64,000 nucleotides of DNA from Minicystis rosea (GCA_001931535.1 CP016211.1:13562377-13626376); one strand, 5' to 3'. Shown: positions 28,029-40,883, counted from the stretch's first letter. Numbers and translations are program-made. Notes: generated by a model not told the origin, from the letters alone.

Positions 28029-29225
28029 ATGCAGACCCGCGCCTTCTTCGCCCTTCCGGTCGCTCTCTTCCTCGCCGCGTGCGGCACCTCCGCGGGCACG
28101 ACCAGCGCGCCCGAGCCGGTCTCCACGCCCTCGGGGCGCACGCCGCTCGGCTCGGTCGCGCCCCCGCCGAGCGCGTCCGCGCCGGCTCCCGTGGTGGCGG
28201 CGCCCACCGCGTTCGCCAACATGGTTCGATCGCTCTCGGAGCCGGACGGCCCGTTCATCTCCGACAACATCATCTCCAACGAGACATCGTATCTGCAGGT
28301 CGCGCCCGCGCTGGCGAAGGCGGCGGTCCCGGGCGGCGCGTACATCGGCGTCGGGCCCGAGCAGAACTTCACGTACATCGCGCTCACCCGCCCGCGGCTC
28401 GCGTTCATCCTCGACATCCGCCGGCAGAACATGATCGAGCACCTGCTCTACAAAGCAGCCTTCATCGAGGCGACCTCGCGCGCGCACTTCCTCGCCCTGC
28501 TCGTGGCGCGGCCTTACCAGGCCGAGGGTGACCCCGGCCCCGAAGCCTCCATCGACGCGGTGATGGCGCACGCCGAGAAGCTCGCCGCCGACGAAGCGAC
28601 GTTCACAGCCACGCATGCTCGCCTCCGCGCCGTCATCGAGAAGGACATGCCGCTCGACGCCGAGGACAAGAAGACCCTCGAGGTCACGCACCGCGCCTTC
28701 TTCAAAGGCCAGCTCGACGTCCGCTTCTCGCTCAAGGCCTCTTCGGGCCGCCGTTATCCCACGCTGCGCGAGCTCCTCGACGAAAAGGATCCCGAGGGGG
28801 TGAAACGCGGCTTCCTCGCGAGCGAAGAATCGTTCCGCTTCGTGCAGATGATGGAGCGCGAGGGGCGCATCCTCCCGGTGGTCGGCGATTTCGCCGGGGA
28901 TCGGGCGCTGTCCGGGATCGCGGCGCAGATCGTCAAAGAGAAGCTCGCCGTCTCCACCTTCTACGTGTCGAACGTGGAGCAATATCTCTTCGAGCCCAAG
29001 GTCTGGCCGAAGTGGGCACGCAACGTGGCCACGCTGCCCACGCACGACAAGAGCATCTTCATCCGCGCGTACCTCGATCAAGGCAAGAAGCACCCGCAGC
29101 AGATGAAGGGCCACCGCACGGCCACCATCCTCCAGCGCATCACCGACTTCAACGAGCACCAGGCGAAGCGTGCCTATGCCACCTGGTGGGAAGTCGCGAG
29201 CGAGCCGTGGAGCCTATCCCAATAG
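28029..29225 (+). CDS. LIC_10091-like lipoprotein of unknown function
   Basis: 398 residues. Signal peptide RAFFALPVALFLAACG with lipobox (LAAC, C18), a Pro/Ser/Ala linker to about residue 60, then a conserved domain: GPFISDNIISNETSYLQVAP, GGAYIGVGPEQNFTYIALTR, LAFILDIRRQNMIEHLLYKA. The GxxxGVGPEQN and LDIRRQN segments resemble a Rossmann-type methyltransferase fold as in the LIC_10091 family of Leptospira. The enzymatic role is not established. The last codons (SLSQ and TAG) lie within the left terminus of a MITE-like element, so the natural C-terminus may have been altered. Confidence 0.75.
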   Translation: MQTRAFFALPVALFLAACGTSAGTTSAPEPVSTPSGRTPLGSVAPPPSASAPAPVVAAPTAFANMVRSLSEPDGPFISDNIISNETSYLQVAPALAKAAVPGGAYIGVGPEQNFTYIALTRPRLAFILDIRRQNMIEHLLYKAAFIEATSRAHFLALLVARPYQAEGDPGPEASIDAVMAHAEKLAADEATFTATHARLRAVIEKDMPLDAEDKKTLEVTHRAFFKGQLDVRFSLKASSGRRYPTLRELLDEKDPEGVKRGFLASEESFRFVQMMEREGRILPVVGDFAGDRALSGIAAQIVKEKLAVSTFYVSNVEQYLFEPKVWPKWARNVATLPTHDKSIFIRAYLDQGKKHPQQMKGHRTATILQRITDFNEHQAKRAYATWWEVASEPWSLSQ

Positions 29226-29368
29226 ACCTCCACGTCGCCGGCCTGCGGACACGCTTCGCCCGCCTTCGTTGCTCGGGCTCCCTGCGTACAGGGAGTACGC
29301 TTCCGCCCTCGCGCCTCGGCGGGCTCGCGTCTCCTTGGCCGGCTCGGTCCGGTCTACCGGGATAGGCT
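29211..29368. mobile_element. MITE-like element with 18-bp terminal inverted repeats
   Basis: Left end agcctatcccaatagacc (29211-29228) and right end ggtctaccgggataggct (29351-29368) are inverted repeats with 16 of 18 matches. The interior contains a hairpin ctccctg-cgta-cagggag and no open frame of note. The left end supplies the stop codon of the LIC_10091-like gene. A solo copy of the end lies at 19119-19136. No transposase is present, so any movement would be in trans. Confidence 0.5.
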
Positions 29369-29388
29369 CTTTCACCGGTTGACGACGC

Positions 29389-30798
29389 TCATGCGCGGTA
29401 TTGGGAGGCATCGATTCCATACCGCTTGAGCCAACGCTGGATCTGCATTCGGGCCTTGCCCATGTCGCGCGCCACGGCGGCGATGTTGCCGCCGTGCTGG
29501 CGCAAGAGCGCGATGATCTCCTCGCGCCGCGCCTCTTCTTCCTTTTGCCCGTCCGCGAGCAGCGCGCGTTGCACCGCCTCCGGCAGATGATCGAGATTCA
29601 GCGACTCGCTCCCGCGGCAGAGCACGAGCGCGGTGCCGAGCGCCTTCTCCAGCTCGCGGACGTTGCCCGGCCATGCATGAAAGAGCAGGGCCCGCGCGGC
29701 GCGTGGCTGAATGCGGAGGGGGGGCGCGAGATCGGGGGCGAGCCTCTTCAGCAACGACGCGACGAGGATGCCGAGATCTTCTCGGCGCGCGCGGAGCGGT
29801 GGGCTGTCGACGCGATGGCCGGCGATGCGATTCAAGAGGTCGGCGCGGAACTCGCCGCGCTCCACCATTTGATCGAGCGGCCGATGCGTGGCGGCCACGA
29901 CCCGCACGTCGACGTGTTGGGCGCGCGCGCTCCCCACGGGACGCACCTCGTTCTCCTGCAGCACGCGTAACAATGCGGCTTGGGCCGGGAGCGGGAGATC
30001 GCCGATCTCGTCGAGGAAGAGCGTGCCCCGATCTGCCGCGCGCACGAGGCCGGGCCGATCCTCCGTGGCGCCGGAGAAGGCGCCGCGGCGATGTCCGAAC
30101 AGCTCGCCCTCCACCAAATCACGCGGCAGCGCGCCGCAATTGACGGCCACGAAATCGCCTTGGCGCCCGGAGAGGGTGTGTACGGCCCGCGCCAACACCT
30201 CTTTGCCGGCGCCGGTCGGGCCTTGGAGCAGGACGGTGATCGGCGAGGCGGCCACCTGCGCCAGCCGCGCGAAGGCGAGCGAGAGCGACGGCAGCAACGT
30301 GGTCAGGCCCGCTGCCGGTGCCTCGATCGTGGCAGCGTCGGCGATGGCGGGATCACCTGGGTTCCACTCCGCCTCGCGGAAACAGAACATGGTGTGACCG
30401 ATCTCGACGATGTCGCCGTCCGCGAGCTCGGCCTGCGGGCGGGCGACACCGTTGACGAGACAACCATTCTTCGACCCTTCGTCCTCGATCACCCAGCGGC
30501 GCAGGATTCGATGGATGCGCGCGTGGCGCGTCGACATCCAGGGATCGTCGACGCGGATCGAGAGGCTTTGGACCGGGCCGCGCCGGCTCTGCTCGAAGGC
30601 GCGCGCGCGGCCCCGGCCCAAGGTGATCTCGTCGAGGCCGTCGAGCCGGAAGCGCGCCGGCGACGCGAGCGGTCGATGCGCTTCGAGGACGAGGAAGAGG
30701 TGCGGCGCCACGGGCCGATCGGAGAGCCCACTCGGCTCCTCCGTCACGGAGAGGGTGCTGTGATCCACGCCGCTCGCCACGGAGCGGGAGGCTATCAC
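29389..30798 (-). CDS. FHA-domain sigma-54-dependent activator
   Basis: 469 residues from GTG 30798. FHA domain at about 55-140 (ITLGRGRARAF, MSTRHARIHR, DEGSKNGCLVNG), which binds phosphothreonine. AAA+ domain at 170-400: Walker A GPTGAGKE (193-200), sigma-54 contact loop GAFSGA (239-244, Ser in place of Thr), Walker B LFLDEIGD (260-267), LRVLQENEVRPVGS, and GNVRELEK. A Fis-type HTH ends the protein (HGGNIAAVARDMGKARMQIQ). It activates sigma-54 promoters, probably controlled by a Ser/Thr kinase; one lies 2 kb away at 32732-35896. The GTG is preferred to earlier codons because preceding sequence is low quality. Confidence 0.9.
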   Translation of the reverse strand: MIASRSVASGVDHSTLSVTEEPSGLSDRPVAPHLFLVLEAHRPLASPARFRLDGLDEITLGRGRARAFEQSRRGPVQSLSIRVDDPWMSTRHARIHRILRRWVIEDEGSKNGCLVNGVARPQAELADGDIVEIGHTMFCFREAEWNPGDPAIADAATIEAPAAGLTTLLPSLSLAFARLAQVAASPITVLLQGPTGAGKEVLARAVHTLSGRQGDFVAVNCGALPRDLVEGELFGHRRGAFSGATEDRPGLVRAADRGTLFLDEIGDLPLPAQAALLRVLQENEVRPVGSARAQHVDVRVVAATHRPLDQMVERGEFRADLLNRIAGHRVDSPPLRARREDLGILVASLLKRLAPDLAPPLRIQPRAARALLFHAWPGNVRELEKALGTALVLCRGSESLNLDHLPEAVQRALLADGQKEEEARREEIIALLRQHGGNIAAVARDMGKARMQIQRWLKRYGIDASQYRA

Positions 30799-31132
30799 GC
30801 GTCGAGGTACGGGCTCCCATCGATGTTGCGGTTGATGCGCCGGTGTTGCTCCCCGTTGCGACCGCGATGGGCGAGGATGGCAGACGGCGCTCGCGGCCAC
30901 GGGTGCAACATCGCATCGGGCCGCGCTGCAATCGCACCCGCGTGACCGGGCACGGACGGATGGCGCGTGGTGTGCAGTGCATCGGCCGAGAGGTGGTGAG
31001 CGCCCGCCTCGATTACGATTTCAATCGACTGAGGCGTCTCCGCCGTTGCTCATCACCACCGTCGTCCCGGTACGATGAGCGCGCGTCGCGCGGCTTTTCG
31101 CGGGCCGCTCCTGCCGGGTGGAAGGAACCTTC
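30799..31132. other. divergent control region, no gene seen
   Basis: About 330 bases between the FHA activator and a Cys-rich lipoprotein gene. No credible open frame. I looked for a sigma-54 site (GG-N10-GC) next to the activator and did not find a convincing one. The leader of the lipoprotein gene has a clear ggaagg ribosome site. Confidence 0.4.
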
Positions 31133-32728
31133 ATGCAGACTCGAGATCGCTGGCTGAGCCTCGTTCCGCTGTTGTTTCTGGTGCTGTTCTCGGCGTGTGG
31201 CCCGTGCATTCCGCAAGAGGGGACCACGCCCACGCCTCCTTCGAGCTGCCACGATGGCGCTCGGGTCCTCGATCGGCGGACCGCGGAGACCACGACCGAT
31301 GCCGGCGCGGCGGCCGCGTCGGCGCGGCGGTCGGACATGACCCACAACGACATGACCCAGAACGCGCTCGACGCGCGGGCGCTCGCCGCGAGTGAAGATC
31401 TCCTCTGGGCCCTGACCGAGGCGCCCCTTCGGAGCGAGACGTTGCAACGCATCAAGGACGGAGGGCGGGAAGATCAGATCAGGAGCTCGAGAGAGCTTCT
31501 CGAGTTCATCGTCTCGTGCGCGCTCGACGCGAATGCGCGACCGGTGGTGGATCCGACGGCGCCGCAGGGCGAGCTGGTATGGAAAGGCGAGCTCGGCTTC
31601 TGCGGTGCTGGATCACCGTATGGAGATTGGTCGGCGGGTCCCCCCAGCACGCAGTGCTTACAGGTCGTCTCCTCGTGCCTCTTGGCGCGCACCAATCGGC
31701 TCGGAAAGCGGGTGGTCATCTCCGTGGTCGGCGAGTCGCCGGCGCTCTTCCCGCCGCGTGACAAGCCCGTGCCCGTCGAGACGGCGTTGCGCGAGAATCA
31801 TGGCGCGCCCATTTCGAGCTTCGCGGAGTGCGCGCCGGGGGCGACCGGCGGTACCAGGCGTGATTGCGGATGGGCGCCGCTCCACGTCGGCCGCTGCCAA
31901 GCTGGAACCGAAGTGACGCTCTCCGCCGATCCGGCGGCCGGCGGGGCCTGCACCTGTCCGTCGGCTCCTTCCGCGCCACCGGCGGGGAACGAGGTGATGT
32001 TGCGCGTCTGCAAAGGGCTTTACGGCTGCGATGCGAACAGCACCTCTCATGTGCCTTATGCCGGCTATCTCGGGGCCCAATGCGCGTGCGACGGGCGCCC
32101 GACCATCACGTTCACCTGCCCGCGGAACGGGCCGCTCATCGACCCGAGGGGCACCGAGCGATATGGCTATTACAGCGTGATGGCGGCGACGGCGTCGGGG
32201 CGAATGCTGCGGGACGCAGCGGCGGCGCTGCCGGTGCGCACGATTGGAGCCGCCCGCGGCGCCCCCAATCGATATCCAGCGACGGAGGCGGAGGTCTTCA
32301 CGTATGCGGAGGGGGCCTTCTACGGCTACGTCTTCCCGCTCGAACGGGGACAGCTTCACCAATGCAGCGCCCAGCCGAAGCCGGGCACGATGCTGACCCA
32401 TGACATGTATGCTTGTTACAGCGAGATCTGGTCCGATCCGATGCTGGTCCTCTCCGATCGGTATTGCGCGCAGCGGACCGCGGGCCGGTGGGAGCCGTGC
32501 TTCGAGAACGATCCGAAGCGCTGTTTTGCGAGCGCGGGAGATCGCTGTCGCGCGGAGCACGCGCCGAATGGGGGCGCTTACGGCGATTGCGCGGGCGTGA
32601 ATGCGCCCATGCCGCCTTGGCACTTTCCCCTCACCGTCTATCTCAATCACCCCTGCGATCTCACGAGCGATGGAAACTGCGCGCTCGCCGGGGGACAAGG
32701 CAAGGCGCCGCCGCAGGACGACAAGTGA
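31133..32728 (+). CDS. Cys-rich secreted lipoprotein of unknown function
   Basis: 531 residues from ATG 31133 (a GTG at 31118 overlaps the ribosome site ggaagg and is rejected). Signal peptide WLSLVPLLFLVLFSAC with lipobox Cys22. About 25 cysteines are spread through the mature protein (GFCGAGSPYG, TQCLQVVSSCLL, GACTCPSAPS, QCACDGRPTITFTCPRNG, CFENDPKRCFASAGDRCRAE), suggesting many disulfides. Other text such as WHFPLTVYLNHPCDLTSDGN looks like a folded surface domain. No family known to me. It is divergent from the FHA activator and convergent with the Ser/Thr kinase, with three bases between stops. Confidence 0.78.
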   Translation: MQTRDRWLSLVPLLFLVLFSACGPCIPQEGTTPTPPSSCHDGARVLDRRTAETTTDAGAAAASARRSDMTHNDMTQNALDARALAASEDLLWALTEAPLRSETLQRIKDGGREDQIRSSRELLEFIVSCALDANARPVVDPTAPQGELVWKGELGFCGAGSPYGDWSAGPPSTQCLQVVSSCLLARTNRLGKRVVISVVGESPALFPPRDKPVPVETALRENHGAPISSFAECAPGATGGTRRDCGWAPLHVGRCQAGTEVTLSADPAAGGACTCPSAPSAPPAGNEVMLRVCKGLYGCDANSTSHVPYAGYLGAQCACDGRPTITFTCPRNGPLIDPRGTERYGYYSVMAATASGRMLRDAAAALPVRTIGAARGAPNRYPATEAEVFTYAEGAFYGYVFPLERGQLHQCSAQPKPGTMLTHDMYACYSEIWSDPMLVLSDRYCAQRTAGRWEPCFENDPKRCFASAGDRCRAEHAPNGGAYGDCAGVNAPMPPWHFPLTVYLNHPCDLTSDGNCALAGGQGKAPPQDDK

Positions 32729-32731
32729 GCT

Positions 32732-35896
<3,165 letters not shown>

Positions 35897-35939
35897 GCGG
35901 GCCCGAGGCGCCCATCATAGGAGGAAATGGCTTCGGTCT

Positions 35940-38162
35940 TCAGCCCCCGACGAACGTGACGAGCGCCTTCACCACGGCGCTCAGCGATGCCGGCGCATCG
36001 ATCAGCTCCAGCGGGAAGCCCACCATCGCGCCTTGTCCGGGCACGCCGACGGCGGCCGCTTTCCCGCCGCCGTACGTGAGGATCACGTCGCCGCTCGCGG
36101 TCGCGGAGAGCGCGTCGGGATAAGGGCAGGCATACGGCGCGCTCGCGCCCGCGAACCCGAGCGTGCCCACCGACGCGAGCGGGCCCGTGCCGGAGACGGT
36201 GTGCGAGCCGGCGTTGTCGGCCAGGTACTTGGCACCGAAGCAATGATCGAGAAACGCCGCGCCGGCCGTGGTTTGCCCGATGTCCCAACCGAGCTCGCTG
36301 CCGCTCATCACGAGGTGACCGCCGCCGTCGACATAGGTCTTCAAGCGTTGTTGCTCGGCGGTGCTGAGCGAGAGATCGCCGGTCGACTCGTCGCCGAGCA
36401 ACCAGATCACGACGGGCCAGGAGGAGAGGTCGAATCCATCCTCCACGACGGCGCGATGCGAGACCGTGGCCACCGATCCGGCGGCCTCGCCGATGCGCGC
36501 CGCGAAATCGTGGTGGAGGCCGCCGAAGGAGCCGTCGAGCACGCGATCGAATCCATCCACCACGAGCACGGAAGGGGCCATGTCGGCACGATAGGTGTCC
36601 GAGGGCAACACGTCGGCGTCGTCGACGCCGTTCACCTTGGCGCGTACCCGCACGCGCGCGCCGCCCACGAGCGGAAACGACGCTTCGGCTGTGTCGGCAT
36701 TCGTCGTGGCAGCGGCGCTCCACGTCTTGCCGTCTTGGGATTGCTCGACGACGAACCCGGTCACGTCCTCGTCGACGGGCGCGAGCCAACGCACCGTCAC
36801 GAGCCCGCCTTCGGCCACGGCCTCGCGCAGCTCGATGCGGGGCCCGCGGCGCGAGTGCCCGAGCGAGAAGCGGAGACGCTCGCCATAAGCACCGTCGACG
36901 CGCGTCGAGCCATCATGCGTGCTCGCCGCAAAATCGATGACGGCGGGCGCGTCCCGCAAAGCCTCCTGCGTGGCCTGCTCGGCGACGGAGAGGCCTTGTT
37001 GCTTCAGCGAGGCGGCCACGCTCTGGTTCGTGGCCAGCGTGCCGCCGCCTTGGGTGTAATTGGAGCGGAGGAGACCGCCGGCGAGGGCGAAGGACGAATA
37101 GGTCGACTCGTATCCATAGAGGGAGTCGAACAGGTTCACCTGTGTCGTCTTGGGCGCGAGGCTCGCGGGCTCGAGGTTCACCGCCAGCGCGCGATACCCG
37201 CCGGAGTGGGAGGTGAGGAGGAGATTGCCCAAGGCGGGCGCGCCGATCTTCCCTTCGCGATAGAGCAGGACGAGGACCTCGGTCACGAGCCGCGAGAGCC
37301 CGCCCGGCTTCATCAGCTTGCCGAAATCACCGCTCTGCGCGTTCACCGGCCCCTGCGGCACCACCAGCACCGCATTGGCGCCGCTCGCATAGAGGTGCTC
37401 TTGGTAGAGGTGACCATCGAGCGTGGCGGCGAGGGTCGTGCTCCAGCCGTGGAAATGGACCACGAGATCCTGCGCGCCGCGATCGCGATAACCGTCCGGC
37501 AGGAAGACGCGCACGCCCGCGTCGTCGAAGGTCGCCGAGCTGTCCGGATACGGCGCCGCCGGCATGTCGACGGTCGCGCCGCTGCCGCACACGACGCCGC
37601 CCGCGCCGATGACGTCCTCCCACGCGGCCGCGCCCAGGCCGGGATCGCCGCTCACCGCGAACACCGGAATCGTGGCCGCGCCGAGGGGCGAATCCACCGA
37701 AAGGGTGGCGGAGGCAATCGCCTCCGCGGCGGCCCCGGCATACTGCACCACGAGCTTGGCCTTTTCGCCGGGGCCCAGCGATTTCGGGGCACTCATCACC
37801 GTCAGCGAGGCGTCACCCGCCATCGACCACGAAAGGCCCGAGAGCGGGGCGTCACCATCGTTGGCCACATCGACGCTGGCCGTGCTGCCGCCTTGACCGG
37901 CCACGGTGTAGGGCAGATCGATGACCGCGGGAATCACGAGACGCGCGCCGGCCACCGCGCCGCCGCTGCCGCCGGATGAAGCGGTGCTGCCAGCACCGCC
38001 GCCGCCCTGACCACCGCTGCCGCCGCTGCTGCCACTGCTCGTCGAGGTGCTGGCCGTCGCCGTTCCCCCACTGCCACCCGTGGCCTCCATGGCCTCACCG
38101 CCGCACGCCGCCGCGAATGTGCCGGCCACGAAACACGCCCCCACCGCCATCGAGCGACGCAT
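35940..38162 (-). CDS. multidomain lipoprotein: choice-of-anchor-like, esterase-like and FN3 domains
   Basis: 740 residues from ATG 38162. Lipobox FAAAC (C20), then a Gly/Ser/Thr spacer to about residue 70. A beta domain (about 72-165; TASVDVANDGDAPLSGLSWS) resembles immunoglobulin-like ASH/choice-of-anchor domains. Then an alpha/beta-hydrolase-like domain: LVVHFHGWSTTLAATLDGH and the nucleophile-like LLLTSHSGGYRALAV. A fibronectin-III-like domain follows (VTVRWLAPVDEDVTGFVVEQ). The C-terminal 170 residues (PSVLVVDGFDRVLDG, YVDGGGHLVMSGSELGWDIG) resemble a class I glutamine-amidotransferase-like Rossmann fold lacking an obvious catalytic Cys. Substrate unknown; surface enzyme inferred. Confidence 0.75.
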   Translation of the reverse strand: MRRSMAVGACFVAGTFAAACGGEAMEATGGSGGTATASTSTSSGSSGGSGGQGGGGAGSTASSGGSGGAVAGARLVIPAVIDLPYTVAGQGGSTASVDVANDGDAPLSGLSWSMAGDASLTVMSAPKSLGPGEKAKLVVQYAGAAAEAIASATLSVDSPLGAATIPVFAVSGDPGLGAAAWEDVIGAGGVVCGSGATVDMPAAPYPDSSATFDDAGVRVFLPDGYRDRGAQDLVVHFHGWSTTLAATLDGHLYQEHLYASGANAVLVVPQGPVNAQSGDFGKLMKPGGLSRLVTEVLVLLYREGKIGAPALGNLLLTSHSGGYRALAVNLEPASLAPKTTQVNLFDSLYGYESTYSSFALAGGLLRSNYTQGGGTLATNQSVAASLKQQGLSVAEQATQEALRDAPAVIDFAASTHDGSTRVDGAYGERLRFSLGHSRRGPRIELREAVAEGGLVTVRWLAPVDEDVTGFVVEQSQDGKTWSAAATTNADTAEASFPLVGGARVRVRAKVNGVDDADVLPSDTYRADMAPSVLVVDGFDRVLDGSFGGLHHDFAARIGEAAGSVATVSHRAVVEDGFDLSSWPVVIWLLGDESTGDLSLSTAEQQRLKTYVDGGGHLVMSGSELGWDIGQTTAGAAFLDHCFGAKYLADNAGSHTVSGTGPLASVGTLGFAGASAPYACPYPDALSATASGDVILTYGGGKAAAVGVPGQGAMVGFPLELIDAPASLSAVVKALVTFVGG

Positions 38163-38273
38163 ACCCGATGACGTTATCGCAGCGGTGCGCGCGCTGACAA
38201 CGGTGGATTCGGCGGCCCAGCGGCGCCGCCGCGGACGCATCGACGCGTTTTGCCACGATGTGGTCTGCGAAGG

Positions 38274-39683
38274 TCAGCTCTTGGCGAGCCGCGGAGGCAC
38301 CCAGCCGCCGAAGGCCTTCTCCAGCGCGAGCGCCACTGCAATGGTGACGTGATCGCTGCCGTGAATGGCGGCCACTTGCACGCCGAGCGGCACACCGTCC
38401 GTGTTCAGGCCGAGGGGGACCTGGGTGACGGGGAGCTCCATGACGTTCAAAATGGCCGTGTAGCCCCAATTCCACGGCTGGAAGAGCGAGAGATGATGTT
38501 TGGGCGCGGGCAGCCGGTGCGAGGGATAGAGCATCACCCCGCGTGTCCCGAGCAGGTCGCGGAGCTCCTGTTTCAAGGCGGCGCCCAATTCGAGGAAGCG
38601 GGTGCCATGTTGGGGAAGGAGCTTGGGGAGCTTCTCCACGAGGGCGAGCGCGACGGCGGGCAGCGTGTAGGGGGAGCGGCCGAGCGCGAGGCGCACGAGC
38701 TCGCGGGCGGCGGCGATCTCTCGGCCATTGCCCAAGAGCGTGCTGAACGAAGGGCCGCCGGCGGCGTCGAGCATCGCGCCCCAGATCTCGATCGAGCGCG
38801 CAAAGCCGGCGATCTTGGCCGTGCGCACGCGGGCGCCCCGCGCGGCGAGCGCGCGCAAAGCATCTTCCTGGGCGCGGCGGAGATCGTCGGTCACGCCGAT
38901 GCGACCGTCGTCTTCGACCGAGATCACCTCGAGAGAGGCGATGTCGACGGAGGCCGGATCACCGATGTCGCGATCGGCGAGGACGCGGAGGAGCGGCGCG
39001 AGATCTTCGGCGCGACGCGCGAGGGGGCCGGTGGTCACGTAGTTGAGCGCGCCTTCGGCGGGGAGCGGGTATTGGCCACCGTTGTCCACGAGGCCGCCGG
39101 TGGGCTTGTGTCCGAAGACACCATTGAAGAAGGCAGGCATGCGAATCGATCCACCGATGTCCGCGCCGAGCCCGAACGGCGTCCCGCCGGCGCCCACGAT
39201 GGCGCCTTCACCGCCGGAGCTGCCGCCCGCGGTGCGCCGCGGATCGTAAGGATTGTTGGAGAGGCCATAGACACGGTTGTTGGACTCCATCCACATGCAC
39301 AGCTCGGACACGTTGGTCACGCCGAGCGGAATGGCGCCGGCCTTGCGGAGCCGCGCCACGCCGACGGCGTCGCGCTCGGCGATGGTGCCGCGGCGGGCCA
39401 CGAGGCCCGAGGTGAAGGGCATGCCCGTGAGCGCGAAGCTCTCCTTGATGCTGCAGGGCACGCCGTGGAGCGGGCCGAGATCGGCGCCCGCCTCGCGCGC
39501 GCGATCGGCGGCGCCGGCCTCGTCGCGGGCCGCGGCGAAGCGATCGGCGACCATGGCGTTGAGGCTCGGGTTCACCTTCTCGACGTGGCGGATGTGAACG
39601 TCCACCACCTCGCGTGCGGACACTTCGCCGCGGCGGATTTTGTGGGCCAGCTCGATTGCGGAGCACGTCAGGAGCGGATCCAT
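38274..39683 (-). CDS. amidase signature family protein (FAAH-like)
   Basis: 469 residues from ATG 39683. Ser-cisSer-Lys amidase: catalytic Lys in VPCSIKESFALTG, cis-Ser in RRTAGGSSGGEGAIVGAG, nucleophile Ser in GLGADIGGSIRMPAFFNG. The ending (VTQVPLGLNTDGVPLGVQVA) and overall length match fatty-acid-amide-hydrolase-like bacterial amidases. It hydrolyses amide bonds of small molecules or lipid amides; cytoplasmic or membrane-associated, no signal peptide. Upstream in-frame ATGs (39698 and earlier) precede the conserved start and overlap the divergent peptidase gene, so I reject them. Confidence 0.9.
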   Translation of the reverse strand: MDPLLTCSAIELAHKIRRGEVSAREVVDVHIRHVEKVNPSLNAMVADRFAAARDEAGAADRAREAGADLGPLHGVPCSIKESFALTGMPFTSGLVARRGTIAERDAVGVARLRKAGAIPLGVTNVSELCMWMESNNRVYGLSNNPYDPRRTAGGSSGGEGAIVGAGGTPFGLGADIGGSIRMPAFFNGVFGHKPTGGLVDNGGQYPLPAEGALNYVTTGPLARRAEDLAPLLRVLADRDIGDPASVDIASLEVISVEDDGRIGVTDDLRRAQEDALRALAARGARVRTAKIAGFARSIEIWGAMLDAAGGPSFSTLLGNGREIAAARELVRLALGRSPYTLPAVALALVEKLPKLLPQHGTRFLELGAALKQELRDLLGTRGVMLYPSHRLPAPKHHLSLFQPWNWGYTAILNVMELPVTQVPLGLNTDGVPLGVQVAAIHGSDHVTIAVALALEKAFGGWVPPRLAKS

Positions 39684-39750
39684 GGGGGCGCGGAGCATAC
39701 CCCGATTCGGGTTTGCGGCGGACCCCGCGCGGGAGTACATCGCGACCCGC

Positions 39751-40803
39751 GTGTTCCTTCGAGCGATCGCCCTCTCCCTCGCGCTCGCCGGCCTCTCCGG
39801 CTGCACCACCGCTCAGTACCTCGCGCAGGCCGGCTGCGGACAGATCGACATCATGCTGCGCGCCCGCGATCTCGAGGCGACCGTCGCCGACACGACGGTG
39901 CCGCAGCGGACCCGTGATCTGCTGTCGCAGGTGGCCGAGATCAAAAAGTACGGGGAGCAGAACAGCCTCCGCCCGACCGGGAGCTACCACCGTTACGTCG
40001 AGCTGGATCGGCCCGTGGTCGTCTGGGTCGTGACGGCCTCCGATCCGCTCCGTTTTCATTCGAAGACGTGGTGGTTCCCCATCGTCGGCCGCGTGCCCTA
40101 CCTCGGCTGGTTCGATCGCGACGCCGCCCGCGAGTTCGCGGCCTCGCTGGAGGCCGAGGGCTACGACGTCGACATCGGCGGTGCGGGGGCCTACTCCACG
40201 CTCGGTTGGTTCGACGACCCCGTGCTCTCGACCATGCTCGGCGACGGCGACCGCGCCATCGGCGAGCTGGCCGAGGTCGTCCTCCACGAGTCGGTGCACG
40301 CCACCCTCTACGTCGATGGGCAAACGCGCTTCAACGAGAGCTTGGCCGAGTTCGTGTCCGCGCGCCTCGCGCGCACGTACCTCGATCAGCGCTACGGCTC
40401 GACCTCCAAAGAGAAGAAGGCCTATGCCGGCGGCGAGAACCGCGGCGGCGAGCGCCGCGCCCGCATGCACCGCGCCTACGAGGAGCTCTCCGCCCTCTAC
40501 GCGTCGAACAAATCCAAGAGCGAAAAGCTCGCCGAGAAGGCCCGCATCATCGCGACGCTGCGCCGCGAGGCCAAGATTCGCCGTCCGGTCAACAACGCCA
40601 CGCTGGCCTCGTTCAAGAACTACCATTCTGGCAAGCCGGACTTCGAATCTCTCCTGAACGCCTGCGGGGGGAGCTGGTCACGCTTCCTGGGCACGCTCGC
40701 CGTGCTCAAAGAAGAGAAGAAGCGTTTCAAGAGCGCCAATCAGCAGGATCTCGAGCCGGTGCTCAAACCGCTCACGCTGGCGGGTTGTCCGGTGAAGGGT
40801 TGA
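39751..40803 (+). CDS. HExxH zinc aminopeptidase-like lipoprotein
   Basis: 350 residues from GTG 39751. Signal peptide FLRAIALSLALAGLSGC with lipobox Cys18. It matches the bacterial putative aminopeptidase family (COG4324, Aminopep): TTAQYLAQAGCGQIDIMLRA, VGRVPYLGWFDRDAAREFAA, GAGAYSTLGWFDDPVLSTML, zinc site LHESVHATLYV (H179-H183) with the downstream Glu in FNESLAEFV. A helical tail follows. Outer-membrane or periplasmic peptidase inferred. Only 67 bases separate it from the divergent amidase start. Confidence 0.85.
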   Translation: MFLRAIALSLALAGLSGCTTAQYLAQAGCGQIDIMLRARDLEATVADTTVPQRTRDLLSQVAEIKKYGEQNSLRPTGSYHRYVELDRPVVVWVVTASDPLRFHSKTWWFPIVGRVPYLGWFDRDAAREFAASLEAEGYDVDIGGAGAYSTLGWFDDPVLSTMLGDGDRAIGELAEVVLHESVHATLYVDGQTRFNESLAEFVSARLARTYLDQRYGSTSKEKKAYAGGENRGGERRARMHRAYEELSALYASNKSKSEKLAEKARIIATLRREAKIRRPVNNATLASFKNYHSGKPDFESLLNACGGSWSRFLGTLAVLKEEKKRFKSANQQDLEPVLKPLTLAGCPVKG

Positions 40804-40883
40804 GCGAGAAAAGACGCTTCGAGGCGAGATTGCCAATCGAGTGATGCGGATACCCGCCGTCGCGCGGGGACGAGGCCCACGGC

